Source of the DNA: Burkholderiales bacterium
GTDB taxonomy: Bacteria; Pseudomonadota; Gammaproteobacteria; Burkholderiales; UBA6910
Length of the DNA: 64,000 nt
Direction of reading: 5' to 3'
Assembly (NCBI GenBank): GCA_026005015.1
Contig: BPKG01000001.1
Location: 501,501 to 565,500 of the forward strand
The position numbers and the translations under genes were made by a program. Positions within the stretch are counted from its first letter, which is position 1; each line of letters begins with the position of its first letter. Positions 1 through 14,048 of this stretch are shown piece by piece. The notes under the pieces were generated by a model, which searched no databases, was not told the origin of the DNA, and was given only the letters and a program-made list of their open reading frames with translations.

Positions 1-888
<888 letters not shown>

Positions 889-1959
889 CTAGGAAAAGAG
901 CCGCAGGGCCAGATCGCCGCCGGCAGGAATGCGCCGCGCCTCCATCAAGGCCTGGAGGCGGGCGATTTCCAGGCGGATCTTTTCCAGGCCGGCGTCGGTC
1001 AAGGCCACCCGGTTGTCGTCCACCATGACGCCCCCCAGGGTGGTGGCGAAGGTGCGGGCGAGCTGCACCATCTGCCGGAACGCATCCAGCCCGTCCGTGA
1101 CCCGGGGCAGGTCCAGCTCCAGGGTAAGCCCGTCGGTGGACATCTGGGACAAGGTTTCCGCCCGGAAAGGAACGGCCTGGACGTCGGCCACTTTGAACAG
1201 GGGCTCCCCTCGCTCGTCCACGAGGGCGTAGCGACCGTCGGCCGTGAGCTTCAAACCGTTGGACTCCGCCAGGGCCTTGATCTTGGCGCCGTGGAAGCGG
1301 CGCTCCCCGGGGCTCACCACGTTGATGCCGATCACCACATCCACTTCGGCGCAGAACTGGTCCAGCAGCGCCGCCCGCACTGCCGCTTCGTCGGCATTGG
1401 GCATGGCGACCTGGGCGCCCAGAGCCTGGGCCAGGGCCTGGACCGCGTCCCGGAAGCCCCGCAGCATGACGTCGCTCACCGCCCCGTCCCGGTTGCAGAG
1501 CTGCAAGGCCACCCGCGCCCGGTCGTAGCGCCCTCTCACGCCCAAGTGGACTTCTTTCCAGGCGTCTTCCTGGGGGTCATAGACCGCGATCGAGACTGGC
1601 TTGCCGAATTCCGCTTTGCGTTGCACCAGGGGCGCCAGAGCGGCGGGTTCGATCGGGGCGGAAAAGGCGAGCTCCGCCACGAAGTCGATGTCATCGTCGA
1701 GCTGGACCGTATCGGGCTGGACGGCGGAGGCCGGCGCCGGCTCCAGGCTCGGCTCGGTTCGCGTTTCCGCCACCGGCACCGGTTCTAACCGGGGCTCCAC
1801 CCGGGTCGGCTGGGCCTTGAGCAGCACGTCCTCGTGGCGATTGCCGAAGGCGCGCTCGGCCTGGCGGCGCAGCCGGCGCTGCTGGACTAGGTTGAACACG
1901 TACACGCCCGCCACCACCAGCGCGCCGACCACCAGCAGTCCCAGTTGCAGCTCGCTCAT
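889..1959 (-). CDS. zipA: Cell division protein ZipA
   Basis: A 356-residue ZipA-type division protein, which anchors FtsZ to the inner membrane at midcell. Seen: a short N-terminal membrane segment (LQLGLLVVGALVVAGVYVF, residues 4-22) followed by basic residues, a variable acidic and proline-containing linker to about residue 110, and a C-terminal globular region of the ZipA FtsZ-binding type. The linker is poorly conserved in this family, so recognition rests on topology, the C-terminal domain and position between smc and ligA. It lies 61 bp downstream of smc on the same strand. Confidence 0.88.
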   Translation of the reverse strand: MSELQLGLLVVGALVVAGVYVFNLVQQRRLRRQAERAFGNRHEDVLLKAQPTRVEPRLEPVPVAETRTEPSLEPAPASAVQPDTVQLDDDIDFVAELAFSAPIEPAALAPLVQRKAEFGKPVSIAVYDPQEDAWKEVHLGVRGRYDRARVALQLCNRDGAVSDVMLRGFRDAVQALAQALGAQVAMPNADEAAVRAALLDQFCAEVDVVIGINVVSPGERRFHGAKIKALAESNGLKLTADGRYALVDERGEPLFKVADVQAVPFRAETLSQMSTDGLTLELDLPRVTDGLDAFRQMVQLARTFATTLGGVMVDDNRVALTDAGLEKIRLEIARLQALMEARRIPAGGDLALRLFS

Positions 1960-2020
1960 CGCGTTTCCATGTTAACGCCCGGCGGCTCCGGTCTCCAGGG
2001 CGCCGGGATTGCACGCCCGC

Positions 2021-5000
2021 TCAGGCGGCAGCAGCGTCCCGCAGGCGCATCGCCTCTTCCACGTCCACGGCCACCACCCGGGAGACCCCTTGCTCCTGCA
2101 TGGTGATGCCGATCAGCTGGTGGGCGATCTCCATGGTGAGCTTGTTGTGGCTGATGAAGATGAACTGGGTCTGCTGGGCCATGCGCTTCACCAGTTGGCA
2201 GAAGCGCTCGGTGTTGGTGTCGTCCAGGGGCGCGTCCACCTCGTCCAGCAGGCAGAAGGGCGCCGGGTTGAGCTGGAACAGGGAGAACACCAGGGCCAGC
2301 GCGGTGAGGGCCTTCTCTCCCCCCGAGAGGAGGTGGATGGAGGTGTTCTTCTTGCCCGGCGGTTGGGCGATGACCTGGAGCCCAGCGTCCAGGATTTCCT
2401 CCCCGGTGAGGACCAGCCGGGCCTGCCCCCCGCCGAAGAGGGTCGGGAACAGCTCGGCCAGGTGGTTGTTCACCTGGTCAAAGGTGCTCATCAGGCGCTC
2501 CCGGGTTTCCCGGTCGATGCGCCGGATGGCGTTCTCCAGGGTTTCCACCGCGGCCCGGAGATCTTCCGACTGGGCGTCCAGGAAGGCTTTGCGCTCCTCG
2601 GCGGCCTTGAGTTCCTCCAGAGCCGCCAGGTTGACCGCCCCCAGCTCCGCGATCTCGTTGTTGAGCCGGGTGATCTCCCCCTGCAGCGACGAGGCCCGGG
2701 GTTTCTCGCCCAACTGGGCGGCCAAGGCCTCCTCGTCGGCGCCCATTCCCCGGAGCTGCTCCTCGAACTGGGCCACCGTGAGCCGCGCTTCCTGTTCCTT
2801 GAGCTGGGCCTCGGCGAGCTTCTGGCGCAAGGGCTCGAGCCCCTGCTCGATGGTCAGCCGGCTCTCCTCCAGGGAGCGCAACCGGGCGCTCGCCTCTTCC
2901 AAGGCGTCCCGCGCCTGGGCGAGGGACTCCTCCCGGGACTGGCGCTCCTCCAGGGCGGCCTGCAAAGCGGCCTCGATGGGGGCAGGATCCAGCCCGGACA
3001 GTTCTCCTTCGAGGGCTTCCAGGGAGGCCCTGGCCGACGCCATGTCTTGATCTATGACTCTAAGAAGATCCTCAAGCTCATTGATTTTGCTTGACGCGAG
3101 CTTCTCGTGATAGACGGCCTCCTGGGCTTCGTGGAGGGCCTGCTGATGGGCCTGCCGCCGTTCCCCCAGGCGGGTCTCGGCCGCCCGGCATGCTTCTTCC
3201 AGGACGCTCTCCGCCTGCTTCGCGGCGGCGATCTCTCCCGCGATTTCCTCCAGCCGCTGGATCGCCGCCTCCCGGCGGCTCTTTTCCGTCCGCTCCTGGG
3301 CGTCGATCTCCTCCAGCTCGGCGGCGATTTGCCGGCTGCGGGCCCTCACCCGCTCCGCCGCCTCGGCCGCCTTGAGGGCCGCCATTTGGACCTCATGCCG
3401 GCGCTGGCGGGCCGCGGCCAGGGCCGAGCGGTCTTCCTCCAGGGCCGCCTCCAGGGCCCGCACCTGCTCCTCCTCCTGGGCGACGGCCCTGGCCTGCGCC
3501 TCGATGGCGGCGCGCTGGGCTATTCCCTCCCGGGCCAGGGCCTCGATCTCCCGCTCCCGGGCCAGCACCCCGTGCAGCCCGGAGTCGGGAACGTAATAGG
3601 TGATGCTCGCCCGAGTCACCAGGTGCCCGCCGGGGAGCACGAAGGCCTGCCCCGGTTGGAGCAGGTGCCGACGCTCCAAGGCGGCCTCCAAGGACTGCGC
3701 CAGGAAAACCCCCGCCAGCCAGTCGTCCAGGGCCGCCGCCACCCCCTCGTCCCGGCAAGTCACTTGGGCGCGGAGGCGGGGAGCCGGATCCGGGTCCGGG
3801 GCCAAAGAAGGCACCGTTTCGGCCCTGGGCTCGAAGCAGGCGAGCTTTCCGGGTGGCGGCCCGTCGCTCCAGCGACCGGCCTCGTCCAAGGCCTCCAGCG
3901 CCACCGCGTTGAGCCGCTCCCGCAGCACCGCCTCCAGGGCGTCTTCCCAGCCCTCGCCCACCGCGATCGCCTGCCAGAACCGGGAACGGCCCTGGAGCCC
4001 CTGGACGGAAAGCCAGGCGGTGAGCCTCTCGTTGCTCTCGAGCCGCCGCTGGAGCTCTTCCAACGCCGCCCGCCGGGCCTCCACCTCGGTCAAGCGCTGC
4101 TCCTGGGCCTGGAGCCCCTGGCGGGCGGCCTCCAGGGCCGCCTGGGCGGCGGGCAGCCGCTCCATGCCCTGGGCCAGGGCCGCCTCCTGCTGCGCGATCC
4201 GGCGGTCGATGTCCTCCAGCTCCCGCGCCAAGCGCTCGCCTTCGTCCGGATTCCCTTGGGGCAGCCCCCGCCACTCCTCCTCCAGGCGCTCGCGCCGAGC
4301 CGCCAACTGGGCCAGCACCCTCTCGGCGTGGCTCAGATGGGTTTGTTCCACTTCCCGGGCCTGCTCGGCCCGCATGCGCTCCCGCTGAGCCTCGCCGTAA
4401 CGGGCTTGGGCCGCCCGGTGGGCTTCTTCCAACCGGGGCAGGTCCCGGCCCTCCCCTTCGGCTCGTTCCTGGCGCAGGCGCGCCTCCTCGGTGGCCCGCT
4501 CCCGCTCCGCCCGCCAATGGGCGAGCCCCGCCTGGGCGTTGGCCCGGCGCTCTTCGTGCTGGGCCAAAAGATTCCTCGTGGTGCCCAGTTGCTGCTCGAT
4601 GCGGCTGCGGCTCGCCCGCAGGTGCTGGAGCTGCTGCTCCAGCCGGGCCACTTCCGCGTTCGCCTGGTACAACGCCCCCTGGGCGCCGTGGAGCGCATCG
4701 CTCAAGCCGTAGTGGCGCTCCCGGGCTTCCTCCAGGTGGCGCTCGGCTTCCCGCAGCCGGGCGATCTCCCCTTGCAGCGCCGTCTCCAGGCGTTCCATCT
4801 CCCGCGCGAGCCGCTCCCGGGCCGCCGCGGCTTCCTGCCTGCGGGTGAGGGCAAGCAGGGCCTGGACGGTGCGCAGCCGCGCCTGGAGCTCGTGATAGCG
4901 GGCCGCCACCTGGGCCTGGGCCTGTAGCCGCTCGAGCTGCTTCTCCAGCTCCTGGCGGATGTCGTCCACCCGGGCGAGGTTCTCCCGGGCGTCTTCTAGC

Positions 5001-5548
5001 CGCAGCTCGGTCTCCCGCCGCCGTTCCCGGTACTTAGACACGCCCGCCGCCTCCTCCAGGAACACCCGTAGCTCCTCGGGCCTGGCCTCGATGATGCGGG
5101 AGATCATCCCCTGTTCGATAATGGCGTAGGGACGCCCGCCCAGGCCCGTGCCGAGGAAGATGTCCTGCACGTCCCGCCGGCGCACGTGAAGGTTGTTGAT
5201 GTAGTAGGAGGACTCGCCGTTGCGCTCGATCACCCGCTTGACCGCGATCTCGGCGTATTGGGACCACTGCCCGCCGGCCTTGCCCAGGCTGTTGTCGAAC
5301 ACCAGCTCCACGACCGCCCGGCTCACCGGCTTGCGCTCCAGGGAGCCGTTGAAGATCACGTCCTGCATGGACTCGCCGCGCAAGGCGGAGGCCCGGGATT
5401 CCCCCAGCACCCAGCGCACGGCGTCGATGATGTTGGATTTGCCGCAGCCGTTGGGACCGACGATGCCGACCAACTGGCCCGGGAGCGGAATATGGGTGGG
5501 ATCGACGAAGGACTTGAACCCGGCGAGCTTGATGTGGGCGAGGCGCAA
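2021..5548 (-). CDS. smc: Chromosome segregation protein SMC
   Basis: A full-length 1175-residue SMC ATPase, the core of the bacterial condensin (normally with ScpA and ScpB, not in this window). Seen: Walker A GPNGCGKSN near residue 32, a long Glu/Arg/Ala-rich coiled coil, a globular hinge at roughly 500-660, a second coiled coil, and near the C-terminus the ABC signature LLSGGEKALTALAL with Walker B CLLDEVDAPLDD. The frame is uninterrupted and length is typical. It heads the smc-zipA-ligA run and diverges from queF across 171 bp. A TATAAT at 5568-5573 lies in that gap, but no good -35 box matches it in either direction. Confidence 0.97.
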   Translation of the reverse strand: MRLAHIKLAGFKSFVDPTHIPLPGQLVGIVGPNGCGKSNIIDAVRWVLGESRASALRGESMQDVIFNGSLERKPVSRAVVELVFDNSLGKAGGQWSQYAEIAVKRVIERNGESSYYINNLHVRRRDVQDIFLGTGLGGRPYAIIEQGMISRIIEARPEELRVFLEEAAGVSKYRERRRETELRLEDARENLARVDDIRQELEKQLERLQAQAQVAARYHELQARLRTVQALLALTRRQEAAAARERLAREMERLETALQGEIARLREAERHLEEARERHYGLSDALHGAQGALYQANAEVARLEQQLQHLRASRSRIEQQLGTTRNLLAQHEERRANAQAGLAHWRAERERATEEARLRQERAEGEGRDLPRLEEAHRAAQARYGEAQRERMRAEQAREVEQTHLSHAERVLAQLAARRERLEEEWRGLPQGNPDEGERLARELEDIDRRIAQQEAALAQGMERLPAAQAALEAARQGLQAQEQRLTEVEARRAALEELQRRLESNERLTAWLSVQGLQGRSRFWQAIAVGEGWEDALEAVLRERLNAVALEALDEAGRWSDGPPPGKLACFEPRAETVPSLAPDPDPAPRLRAQVTCRDEGVAAALDDWLAGVFLAQSLEAALERRHLLQPGQAFVLPGGHLVTRASITYYVPDSGLHGVLAREREIEALAREGIAQRAAIEAQARAVAQEEEQVRALEAALEEDRSALAAARQRRHEVQMAALKAAEAAERVRARSRQIAAELEEIDAQERTEKSRREAAIQRLEEIAGEIAAAKQAESVLEEACRAAETRLGERRQAHQQALHEAQEAVYHEKLASSKINELEDLLRVIDQDMASARASLEALEGELSGLDPAPIEAALQAALEERQSREESLAQARDALEEASARLRSLEESRLTIEQGLEPLRQKLAEAQLKEQEARLTVAQFEEQLRGMGADEEALAAQLGEKPRASSLQGEITRLNNEIAELGAVNLAALEELKAAEERKAFLDAQSEDLRAAVETLENAIRRIDRETRERLMSTFDQVNNHLAELFPTLFGGGQARLVLTGEEILDAGLQVIAQPPGKKNTSIHLLSGGEKALTALALVFSLFQLNPAPFCLLDEVDAPLDDTNTERFCQLVKRMAQQTQFIFISHNKLTMEIAHQLIGITMQEQGVSRVVAVDVEEAMRLRDAAAA

Positions 5549-5719
5549 CGGGGTGCCGACCAGTCGTTATAATGTTCGAGAATCAACGGGCATTCGCCGC
5601 GCCGGCGCCGCCCGCCCCCCGGGAGCGCGGCCTGCACCCGCCGGGACGGCGGCCCATCGGGCGGCGACTCCCGCTTGGAGAATGGCCGGCATTTTAACTG
5701 AATTGACGAGCAGGCGAGA

Positions 5720-6139
5720 ATGGCCACACGTCCCTCCAAGCAGCTCGAGACCTTCCCCAACCCGGCCCCGGATCGGGACTACCTGATCCACATGGAGATT
5801 CCGGAGTTCACCTGCCTGTGCCCGAAGACCGGCCAGCCCGACTTCGCCACCCTGATCCTGGATTACATCCCCGACCGGCGGTGCGTCGAGCTGAAGAGCC
5901 TGAAGCTCTACATCTGGTCCTACCGGGATGAGGGTGCCTTCCACGAGGCGGTCACCAACCGTATCCTGGACGACCTGGTGGCCGCCACGGAACCCCGATA
6001 CATGCGGCTGCGGGCCCGCTTCTACGTGCGCGGCGGCATCTTCACCACAGTGGAGGCGGAGCACCGGAAGGCGGGATGGGAGCCCGCCGCGCCGGTCCTG
6101 CTGCCGGAGTTTCCTCGGGAGGCAAGCACACGCGGCTGA
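5720..6139 (+). CDS. queF: NADPH-dependent 7-cyano-7-deazaguanine reductase QueF (short type I)
   Basis: This 139-residue protein reduces the nitrile preQ0 to the aminomethyl compound preQ1 in queuosine biosynthesis. Seen: the nucleophile motif [11 protein letters not shown], with the catalytic Cys at about residue 34 and Asp at 41, and the QueF signature [20 protein letters not shown] around residues 57-76. Its size matches the unimodular YkvM type, not the about 280-residue E. coli type. It starts at ATG 5720, divergent from smc. No other queuosine gene is in the window and I saw no preQ1 riboswitch upstream. Confidence 0.95.
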   Translation: MATRPSKQLETFPNPAPDRDYLIHMEIPEFTCLCPKTGQPDFATLILDYIPDRRCVELKSLKLYIWSYRDEGAFHEAVTNRILDDLVAATEPRYMRLRARFYVRGGIFTTVEAEHRKAGWEPAAPVLLPEFPREASTRG

Positions 6140-6171
6140 CCGAACGCCCGCCCGGATCGCGGGTCCGCGCG

Positions 6172-6201
6172 TTGGCGCCGATGCCACCCGGCCGATATAA
6201 T
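6172..6201 (+). promoter_or_regulatory. Predicted sigma-70 promoter for dapC
   Basis: TTGGCG at 6172-6177 and TATAAT at 6196-6201 are separated by 18 bp. Transcription would begin near 6208, about 38 bases before the dapC start. It sits in the 106-bp gap after queF, which suggests that the dap run has its own promoter. Prediction from sequence only. Confidence 0.55.
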
Positions 6202-6245
6202 TCGCCGGTTTAACGACAACGACGGCGCCCCACGCCCGATCCTCG

Positions 6246-7460
6246 ATGAACCCCCACCTCGAGCGCCTGCAGCCCTATCCGTTCCAGAAACTCCAGCTTC
6301 TGCTCCAGGGGGCGAGCCCCAACCCCGCCTTCAGGGCCATCGATCTGTCCATCGGCGAGCCGAAGCATGCGACGCCGCCCTTCATTTTGGAAGCGCTGGC
6401 GCAGGCCCTTTCCTCCCTCGCTCGCTATCCCACCACCGCCGGCCAGCCCGCCTTGCGCCTGGCCCTGGCCGACTGGATCGCCCGGCGCTACGCCCTGCCG
6501 GAGATCGACCCGGAGACCCAGGTCCTGCCGGTGAACGGGAGCCGGGAAGCCCTGTTCTCCTTCGCCCAGGCGGTGGTGGATTCCGCGCGCCCCGGCGCCA
6601 CCGTGGTGTGCCCCAACCCCTTCTACCAGATCTACGAGGGAGCGACGCTCCTCGCCGGCGCAACGCCCCAGTTCCTCAACCTGCTGCCCGAAAACGGCTT
6701 CGCCCTGGACTTCGCCCAGCTCCCCGAAGCGGTGTGGCGCCGCACCCAGCTCGTGTACGCCTGCTCGCCGGGCAACCCCACCGGCAGCGTGATGGGCCTG
6801 GACGAGTGGCGCCGCCTGTTCGAACTCTCCGACCGCCACGGCTTCGTCGTCGCCTCCGACGAGTGCTATTCCGAGATCTACTTCGACGACGCCTCCCGGC
6901 CCCTGGGCGCCCTGGAGGCGGCCCACCGGCTGGGGCGCCGGGATTTCCGCGGGCTCGTGGTCTTCTCCAGCCTGTCCAAGCGCTCCAACGCGCCGGGGCT
7001 GCGCTCGGGCTTCGTCGCCGGCGACGCGCAGATCCTGGAGCGTTACCTGCGCTATCGCACCTACCACGGCTGCGCCATGAGCCCCGCGGTGCAGGCGGCG
7101 AGCATCGCGGCCTGGCGGGATGAAACCCACGTGGAGGAGAACCGCCGGCTCTATCGGGCCAAGTTCGACGCCGTGCTGCCCCGGCTCGAGCCCCTAGGGG
7201 CAAGGAGGCCCGACGCCGGGTTTTACCTGTGGCTGCCCACGCCCTTCGACGACACCGCTTTCGCCCGCCTGCTGTACCGCGACTATAATGTGACCGTCCT
7301 TCCGGGCTCCTACTTGGCGCGGGAGGCCCACGGCCTCAATCCCGGGCGCAACTTCGTGCGCGTGGCCCTAGTGGCTCCGCTGGACGCCTGCGTGGAGGCG
7401 GCCGAGCGCATCCGCCGCTTCGCCGCCGAGGGCCGCGGCGGGGCCGCCGCCGCGGGATGA
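6246..7460 (+). CDS. dapC: N-succinyldiaminopimelate aminotransferase DapC
   Basis: A 404-residue class I/II PLP-dependent aminotransferase that converts N-succinyl-2-amino-6-ketopimelate to N-succinyl-LL-diaminopimelate for lysine and peptidoglycan synthesis. Seen: [11 protein letters not shown] (substrate/PLP loop), [10 protein letters not shown] with the PLP-ring aspartate, and [15 protein letters not shown] carrying the Schiff-base lysine. The specific assignment comes from the neighbours: dapD starts 29 bp after its stop and dapE follows further on, so three consecutive steps of the succinylase branch are together. The length is normal for the family. Confidence 0.93.
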   Translation: MNPHLERLQPYPFQKLQLLLQGASPNPAFRAIDLSIGEPKHATPPFILEALAQALSSLARYPTTAGQPALRLALADWIARRYALPEIDPETQVLPVNGSREALFSFAQAVVDSARPGATVVCPNPFYQIYEGATLLAGATPQFLNLLPENGFALDFAQLPEAVWRRTQLVYACSPGNPTGSVMGLDEWRRLFELSDRHGFVVASDECYSEIYFDDASRPLGALEAAHRLGRRDFRGLVVFSSLSKRSNAPGLRSGFVAGDAQILERYLRYRTYHGCAMSPAVQAASIAAWRDETHVEENRRLYRAKFDAVLPRLEPLGARRPDAGFYLWLPTPFDDTAFARLLYRDYNVTVLPGSYLAREAHGLNPGRNFVRVALVAPLDACVEAAERIRRFAAEGRGGAAAAG

Positions 7461-7489
7461 TAACGTCATCGACCGAGGACCCACTGCCG

Positions 7490-8311
7490 ATGAAACAACT
7501 CCAGAGCATCATCGAGGAAGCGTTCGAGCGCCGCGGCGAGATCACGCCGCGCAACGTGCCCACCAAGGTTCACGAAGCGGTGATGGAGGTGGTGGACCTC
7601 CTCGACAAGGGAAAGCTGCGGGTGGCGGAGAAGATCGACGGCCGCTGGGTGACCCACGAGTGGATCAAGAAGGCCGTGCTGCTGCTGTTCCGCATCGAGG
7701 ACAACAGCTTCATCAAGGGCGGCTTCACCAACTACTTCGACAAGATCCCGTCCAAGTTCGCGGAGTACAACTCCCGCGACTTCCGCGAAGGCGGCTTCCG
7801 CGTGGTCCCCCCGGCGGCCGCCCGCCGGGGCTCCTACATCGCGGCCAACGTGGTGCTGATGCCCTCCTACGTCAACATCGGCGCCTACGTGGACGAAGGC
7901 ACCATGGTGGACACCTGGGCCACCGTGGGTTCCTGTGCCCAGATCGGCAAGAACGTCCATCTCGCGGGCGGCGTGGGCATCGGTGGGGTGCTGGAACCGG
8001 TCCAGGCCAACCCCACCATCATCGAGGACAACTGCTTCATCGGCGCCCGCTCCGAGATCGTGGAGGGCTTGATCGTCGAGGAGGGGGCGGTGATCGGCAC
8101 CGGCGTCTTCCTCTCCCAGAGCACCAAGATTCTCAACCGGGAAACGGGGGAGATTCTCTACGGGCGGGTGCCCGCGGGCTCGGTGGTCGTCTCCGGCAGC
8201 CTTCCCTCCCCGGACGGCAAGTACAGCCTGTACTGCGCGGTGATCGTCAAGCAGGTGGACGCCAAGACCCGCGCCAAGACCAGCATCAACGAGCTGCTGC
8301 GGGGCATCTAG
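7490..8311 (+). CDS. dapD: Tetrahydrodipicolinate N-succinyltransferase DapD
   Basis: A 273-residue acyltransferase that succinylates tetrahydrodipicolinate with succinyl-CoA. I chose ATG 7490 over the in-frame ATG at 7457 because the protein then begins [15 protein letters not shown], matching the usual DapD N-terminus and length, and because the earlier start would overlap the end of dapC. Seen: the N-terminal helical domain, then hexapeptide repeats forming a left-handed beta-helix ([31 protein letters not shown]). Succinyl-CoA demand links it to the TCA genes elsewhere in the window only metabolically. Confidence 0.96.
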   Translation: MKQLQSIIEEAFERRGEITPRNVPTKVHEAVMEVVDLLDKGKLRVAEKIDGRWVTHEWIKKAVLLLFRIEDNSFIKGGFTNYFDKIPSKFAEYNSRDFREGGFRVVPPAAARRGSYIAANVVLMPSYVNIGAYVDEGTMVDTWATVGSCAQIGKNVHLAGGVGIGGVLEPVQANPTIIEDNCFIGARSEIVEGLIVEEGAVIGTGVFLSQSTKILNRETGEILYGRVPAGSVVVSGSLPSPDGKYSLYCAVIVKQVDAKTRAKTSINELLRGI

Positions 8312-8356
8312 CGGCGCGCGCCGCGGCGGCGCGGTTGAAGACCCAAGGAGCATCCC

Positions 8357-11596
<3,240 letters not shown>

Positions 11597-11674
11597 CCCA
11601 CCTCCGCCAGGGGCTCGGGAAGGGTGGCCCGACCGGTCCCTACCGGCCCGGGGACCGTGCGCCGTCATAAAACT

Positions 11675-12091
11675 TCATCGTACCGCGGCGGGCTGGCGGC
11701 GGGCCTTCTCTTCCTCGTAGCGGGCGGTCGCATCCCGCGCGATCGCGACCGAGCCCACGACGCTTCCGTCGGGTCCGCGAACGACGGCGAAGCTCATGTC
11801 CACGTATAGGCGCTTGCCGCTCTTGTGCAGCGCGCGGGTGATGGTGGCGCGTCCGCCGAGCCGGGTCGTCCCCGATTCGATGGCGCGGCGAAAGCCCACC
11901 CAATGGGCCCGCCTCAAATGCTCCGGCACGATCAGGTCGAGACTCGCCCCTAGCGCCTCTTCCGCCCCAAAGCCGAAGAGCGCCACGGCGGCCCGGTTCC
12001 AGAAGCGGATCACGCCATCGCCGTCGGCGAAGATCACGGCGTCCGCCGCCTGCTCGAGAATCGAATGGGCGAGTTTCGGGTCTTGCTCCAT
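11675..12091 (-). CDS. Single PAS-domain protein
   Basis: A 138-residue protein that is essentially one PAS domain: AADAVIFADGDGVIRFWNRAA opens it, followed by a typical PAS/PAC core ending SVVGSVAIARDATARYEEEKA. There is no kinase, GGDEF, EAL or DNA-binding output, so it probably senses or binds a partner; ligand unknown. I chose ATG 12091 over ATG 12097 because GAGAGGG lies six bases before it. It follows rluB by 31 bp on the same strand. PAS proteins of this size are common and poorly characterised, so no function is assigned. Confidence 0.75.
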   Translation of the reverse strand: MEQDPKLAHSILEQAADAVIFADGDGVIRFWNRAAVALFGFGAEEALGASLDLIVPEHLRRAHWVGFRRAIESGTTRLGGRATITRALHKSGKRLYVDMSFAVVRGPDGSVVGSVAIARDATARYEEEKARRQPAAVR

Positions 12092-12122
12092 GGTCATCCC
12101 TCTCGGATCTCCGATTCGGAAT

Positions 12123-13019
12123 TCAGCCCCGGAGGCGCGGGGGTCTGCTCCCCCGGGCGGCAGTCCGCCGGTCATCCGGGCGGAACCGTTCCCGCCGCTC
12201 CGGGGAAGCGGCGGGCTGGGAGGCCCGGCGGCTTGCGGGCTTCTTCTTGCCGGCGTCGGCCCGGGGCGAGGGCGCTGGCAAGCCCACCGCCTGGAGCAGG
12301 GCTTCCACCGCCTCCGGCGCCAGCTCCCGCCAGCGGCCCCGCTTCAAGTCGGAAGGCAAGGCGACAGGGCCGAAGCGGATGCGGATGAGCCGGCTCACCT
12401 CGTGGCCCACCGCGGCGACGAGCCGCCGCACCTCCCGGTTGCGCCCCTCCCGCAGGGTCATCCGGTACCACACGTTGCTCCCCGAACCGCCGGCGTCTTC
12501 CAGGACCTCGATCCGGGCCATGCCGTCTTCGAGCCGCACGCCGGAGAGGAGCCGCTGCTTTTCCTCCTCGGTGAGCGCCCCTCGCACCCGCACCGCGTAC
12601 TCCCGCGCCATCGCGTAGCGGGGGTGCATGAGGCGGTGGGCCAGTTCCCCCGAGGTGGTGAGGATGAGCAGCCCCTCCGTGTTGTAATCGAGCCGTCCCA
12701 CGGGCACCCAGCGGCCGCCCCGGGCCGGTGGCAGATGCTCGAACACGCTCGGGCGGCCCTCCGGATCCCGGCGGCTCACGATCTGCCCCGCCGGCTTGTG
12801 GTAGAGGAGCACCCGAACTTCCTGGGCCGGGGACACCCGAAGGGTACGCCCGTCGAGGCGCACCGTGTCTCCCGGCTTGACCCGGGCGCCCAGCACCGCC
12901 GGCCGGCTGTTGACGCTCACCCGTCCCTGGCGGATCCATTCCTCGATCTCCCGGCGGGAACCGAAGCCCGCCCGGGCCAGGACCTTCTGCAGCCGTTCCC
13001 CCTGGGCCGCGCCCGCCAT
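12123..13019 (-). CDS. rluB: Ribosomal large subunit pseudouridine synthase RluB
   Basis: A 298-residue RsuA-family pseudouridine synthase, which modifies U2605 of 23S rRNA in E. coli. Seen: an N-terminal S4 RNA-binding domain (QKVLARAGFGSRREIEEWI), the catalytic motif VGRLDYNTEGLLILT with its Asp, and a C-terminal tail of about 50 residues rich in Arg, Lys, Pro and Ala that probably contacts RNA. I chose the ATG at 13019 because the S4 domain follows directly and it overlaps the recR stop by one base. The frame also reads back into recR, but that extension is out of register with recR and non-coding. Confidence 0.92.
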   Translation of the reverse strand: MAGAAQGERLQKVLARAGFGSRREIEEWIRQGRVSVNSRPAVLGARVKPGDTVRLDGRTLRVSPAQEVRVLLYHKPAGQIVSRRDPEGRPSVFEHLPPARGGRWVPVGRLDYNTEGLLILTTSGELAHRLMHPRYAMAREYAVRVRGALTEEEKQRLLSGVRLEDGMARIEVLEDAGGSGSNVWYRMTLREGRNREVRRLVAAVGHEVSRLIRIRFGPVALPSDLKRGRWRELAPEAVEALLQAVGLPAPSPRADAGKKKPASRRASQPAASPERRERFRPDDRRTAARGSRPPRLRG

Positions 13020-13615
13020 CAGAGGCCCCGCCGCTCCCGCACCGCCTGGGCGAGCGTCCCCGCGTCCACGTGCTCCAGCTCCCCGCCCACGGGCAGTCCT
13101 CGGGCGATGCGGGTGATCTTGAGCCCGTGGCCGCGCAGCAGCTCGCCGATATAGTGGGCCGTGGCCTCCCCTTCCACGGTGAAGTTGGTGGCGAGGATCA
13201 CTTCCCGCACCACCCCGTCCTGGGCCCGCCTGAGCAGCCGATCCAGACCGATCTCCCGCGGGCCGATCCCGTCCAGGGGGGAAAGACGTCCCATCAGCAC
13301 GAAGTAGAGACCCTGGTAGCACTGGGCCTGCTCCATCATGAGGAGATCCCCCGGGGTCTCCACCACGGCCAGCAAAGCGGGGTCCCGGCGGCGGGAGCGG
13401 CACAGCTCGCACACGGGCTCTTCGGAGAAGTTGTTGCAACGTTCGCAGTGGCGGATGCGGGCGAGGGCCTGTTCCAGCGCCTTAGCGAGCCGGGCCGCCC
13501 CCTCCCGGTCCCTCTGCAGCAGGTGATAGGCCATGCGCTGGGCCGACTTGGGTCCGACCCCGGGCAAGCAGCGCAGGGCTTGCACCAGGTCTTCCAGGCT
13601 GGAGACGGGTTTCAT
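13019..13615 (-). CDS. recR: Recombination mediator protein RecR
   Basis: A 198-residue RecR that acts with RecF and RecO to load RecA on gapped DNA. Seen: the N-terminal helix-hairpin-helix [17 protein letters not shown] (residues 17-33), a four-cysteine zinc finger [16 protein letters not shown], and a Toprim domain ([15 protein letters not shown] onward, ending [18 protein letters not shown]). Length is standard. It lies between ybaB and rluB in the same orientation. Confidence 0.96.
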   Translation of the reverse strand: MKPVSSLEDLVQALRCLPGVGPKSAQRMAYHLLQRDREGAARLAKALEQALARIRHCERCNNFSEEPVCELCRSRRRDPALLAVVETPGDLLMMEQAQCYQGLYFVLMGRLSPLDGIGPREIGLDRLLRRAQDGVVREVILATNFTVEGEATAHYIGELLRGHGLKITRIARGLPVGGELEHVDAGTLAQAVRERRGL

Positions 13616-13666
13616 GGAAACAAGCGGAAACTGGAGGCGCGCGGCGGACGGAAAGCGCCCCGCCCA

Positions 13667-13686
13667 GCGAAAGGCAGGCCTTTCGC
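13667..13686. other. Perfect 8-bp hairpin between ybaB and recR
   Basis: GCGAAAGG and CCTTTCGC flank a CAGG tetraloop in the 87-bp gap between ybaB and recR. No T-run follows on the minus strand. It could act as a weak attenuator or RNA-stability element; this is only a structural observation. Confidence 0.4.
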
Positions 13687-13702
13687 CGCGGGCGGCGGGG
13701 AT

Positions 13703-14026
13703 TCAGAACAGCTTGAGCCCGGGGGGTAGGGCCATGCCGGCGGTCACGGCGCTCATGCGCTCCTGGATCGTGGCCTCCACCCGCCGCACCGCATCGTTGA
13801 CCGCCGCCGCCACCAGGTCCTCCAGCATGTCCTTGTCCTCGCCGCCCAGCAGGCTGGGATCGATGACGACCCGCTTGACGTCGTGGCGGCAGGTCATCAC
13901 CACCTTCACCATCCCGGCGCCGGCCTGGCCTTCCACCTCCAGGCTCGCCAGCTCTTCCTGGACGCGCTTCAGGTTTTCCTGCATCTGCTGGGCCTGTTTC
14001 ATGAGCCCGGCGATTCCGCCTTTCAT
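13703..14026 (-). CDS. ybaB: Nucleoid-associated protein YbaB/EbfC
   Basis: A 107-residue DNA-binding protein of the YbaB/EbfC family, usually a dimer on the nucleoid. Seen: the Met/Gln-rich start [20 protein letters not shown], the [15 protein letters not shown] core and the [16 protein letters not shown] helix. Its place between dnaX and recR is the classic conserved order. Its ATG at 14026 overlaps, as ATGA, the stop of the unshifted dnaX frame at 14023. Confidence 0.95.
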   Translation of the reverse strand: MKGGIAGLMKQAQQMQENLKRVQEELASLEVEGQAGAGMVKVVMTCRHDVKRVVIDPSLLGGEDKDMLEDLVAAAVNDAVRRVEATIQERMSAVTAGMALPPGLKLF

Positions 14027-14048
14027 CGGTATGCTCCCGCGTGTGGCT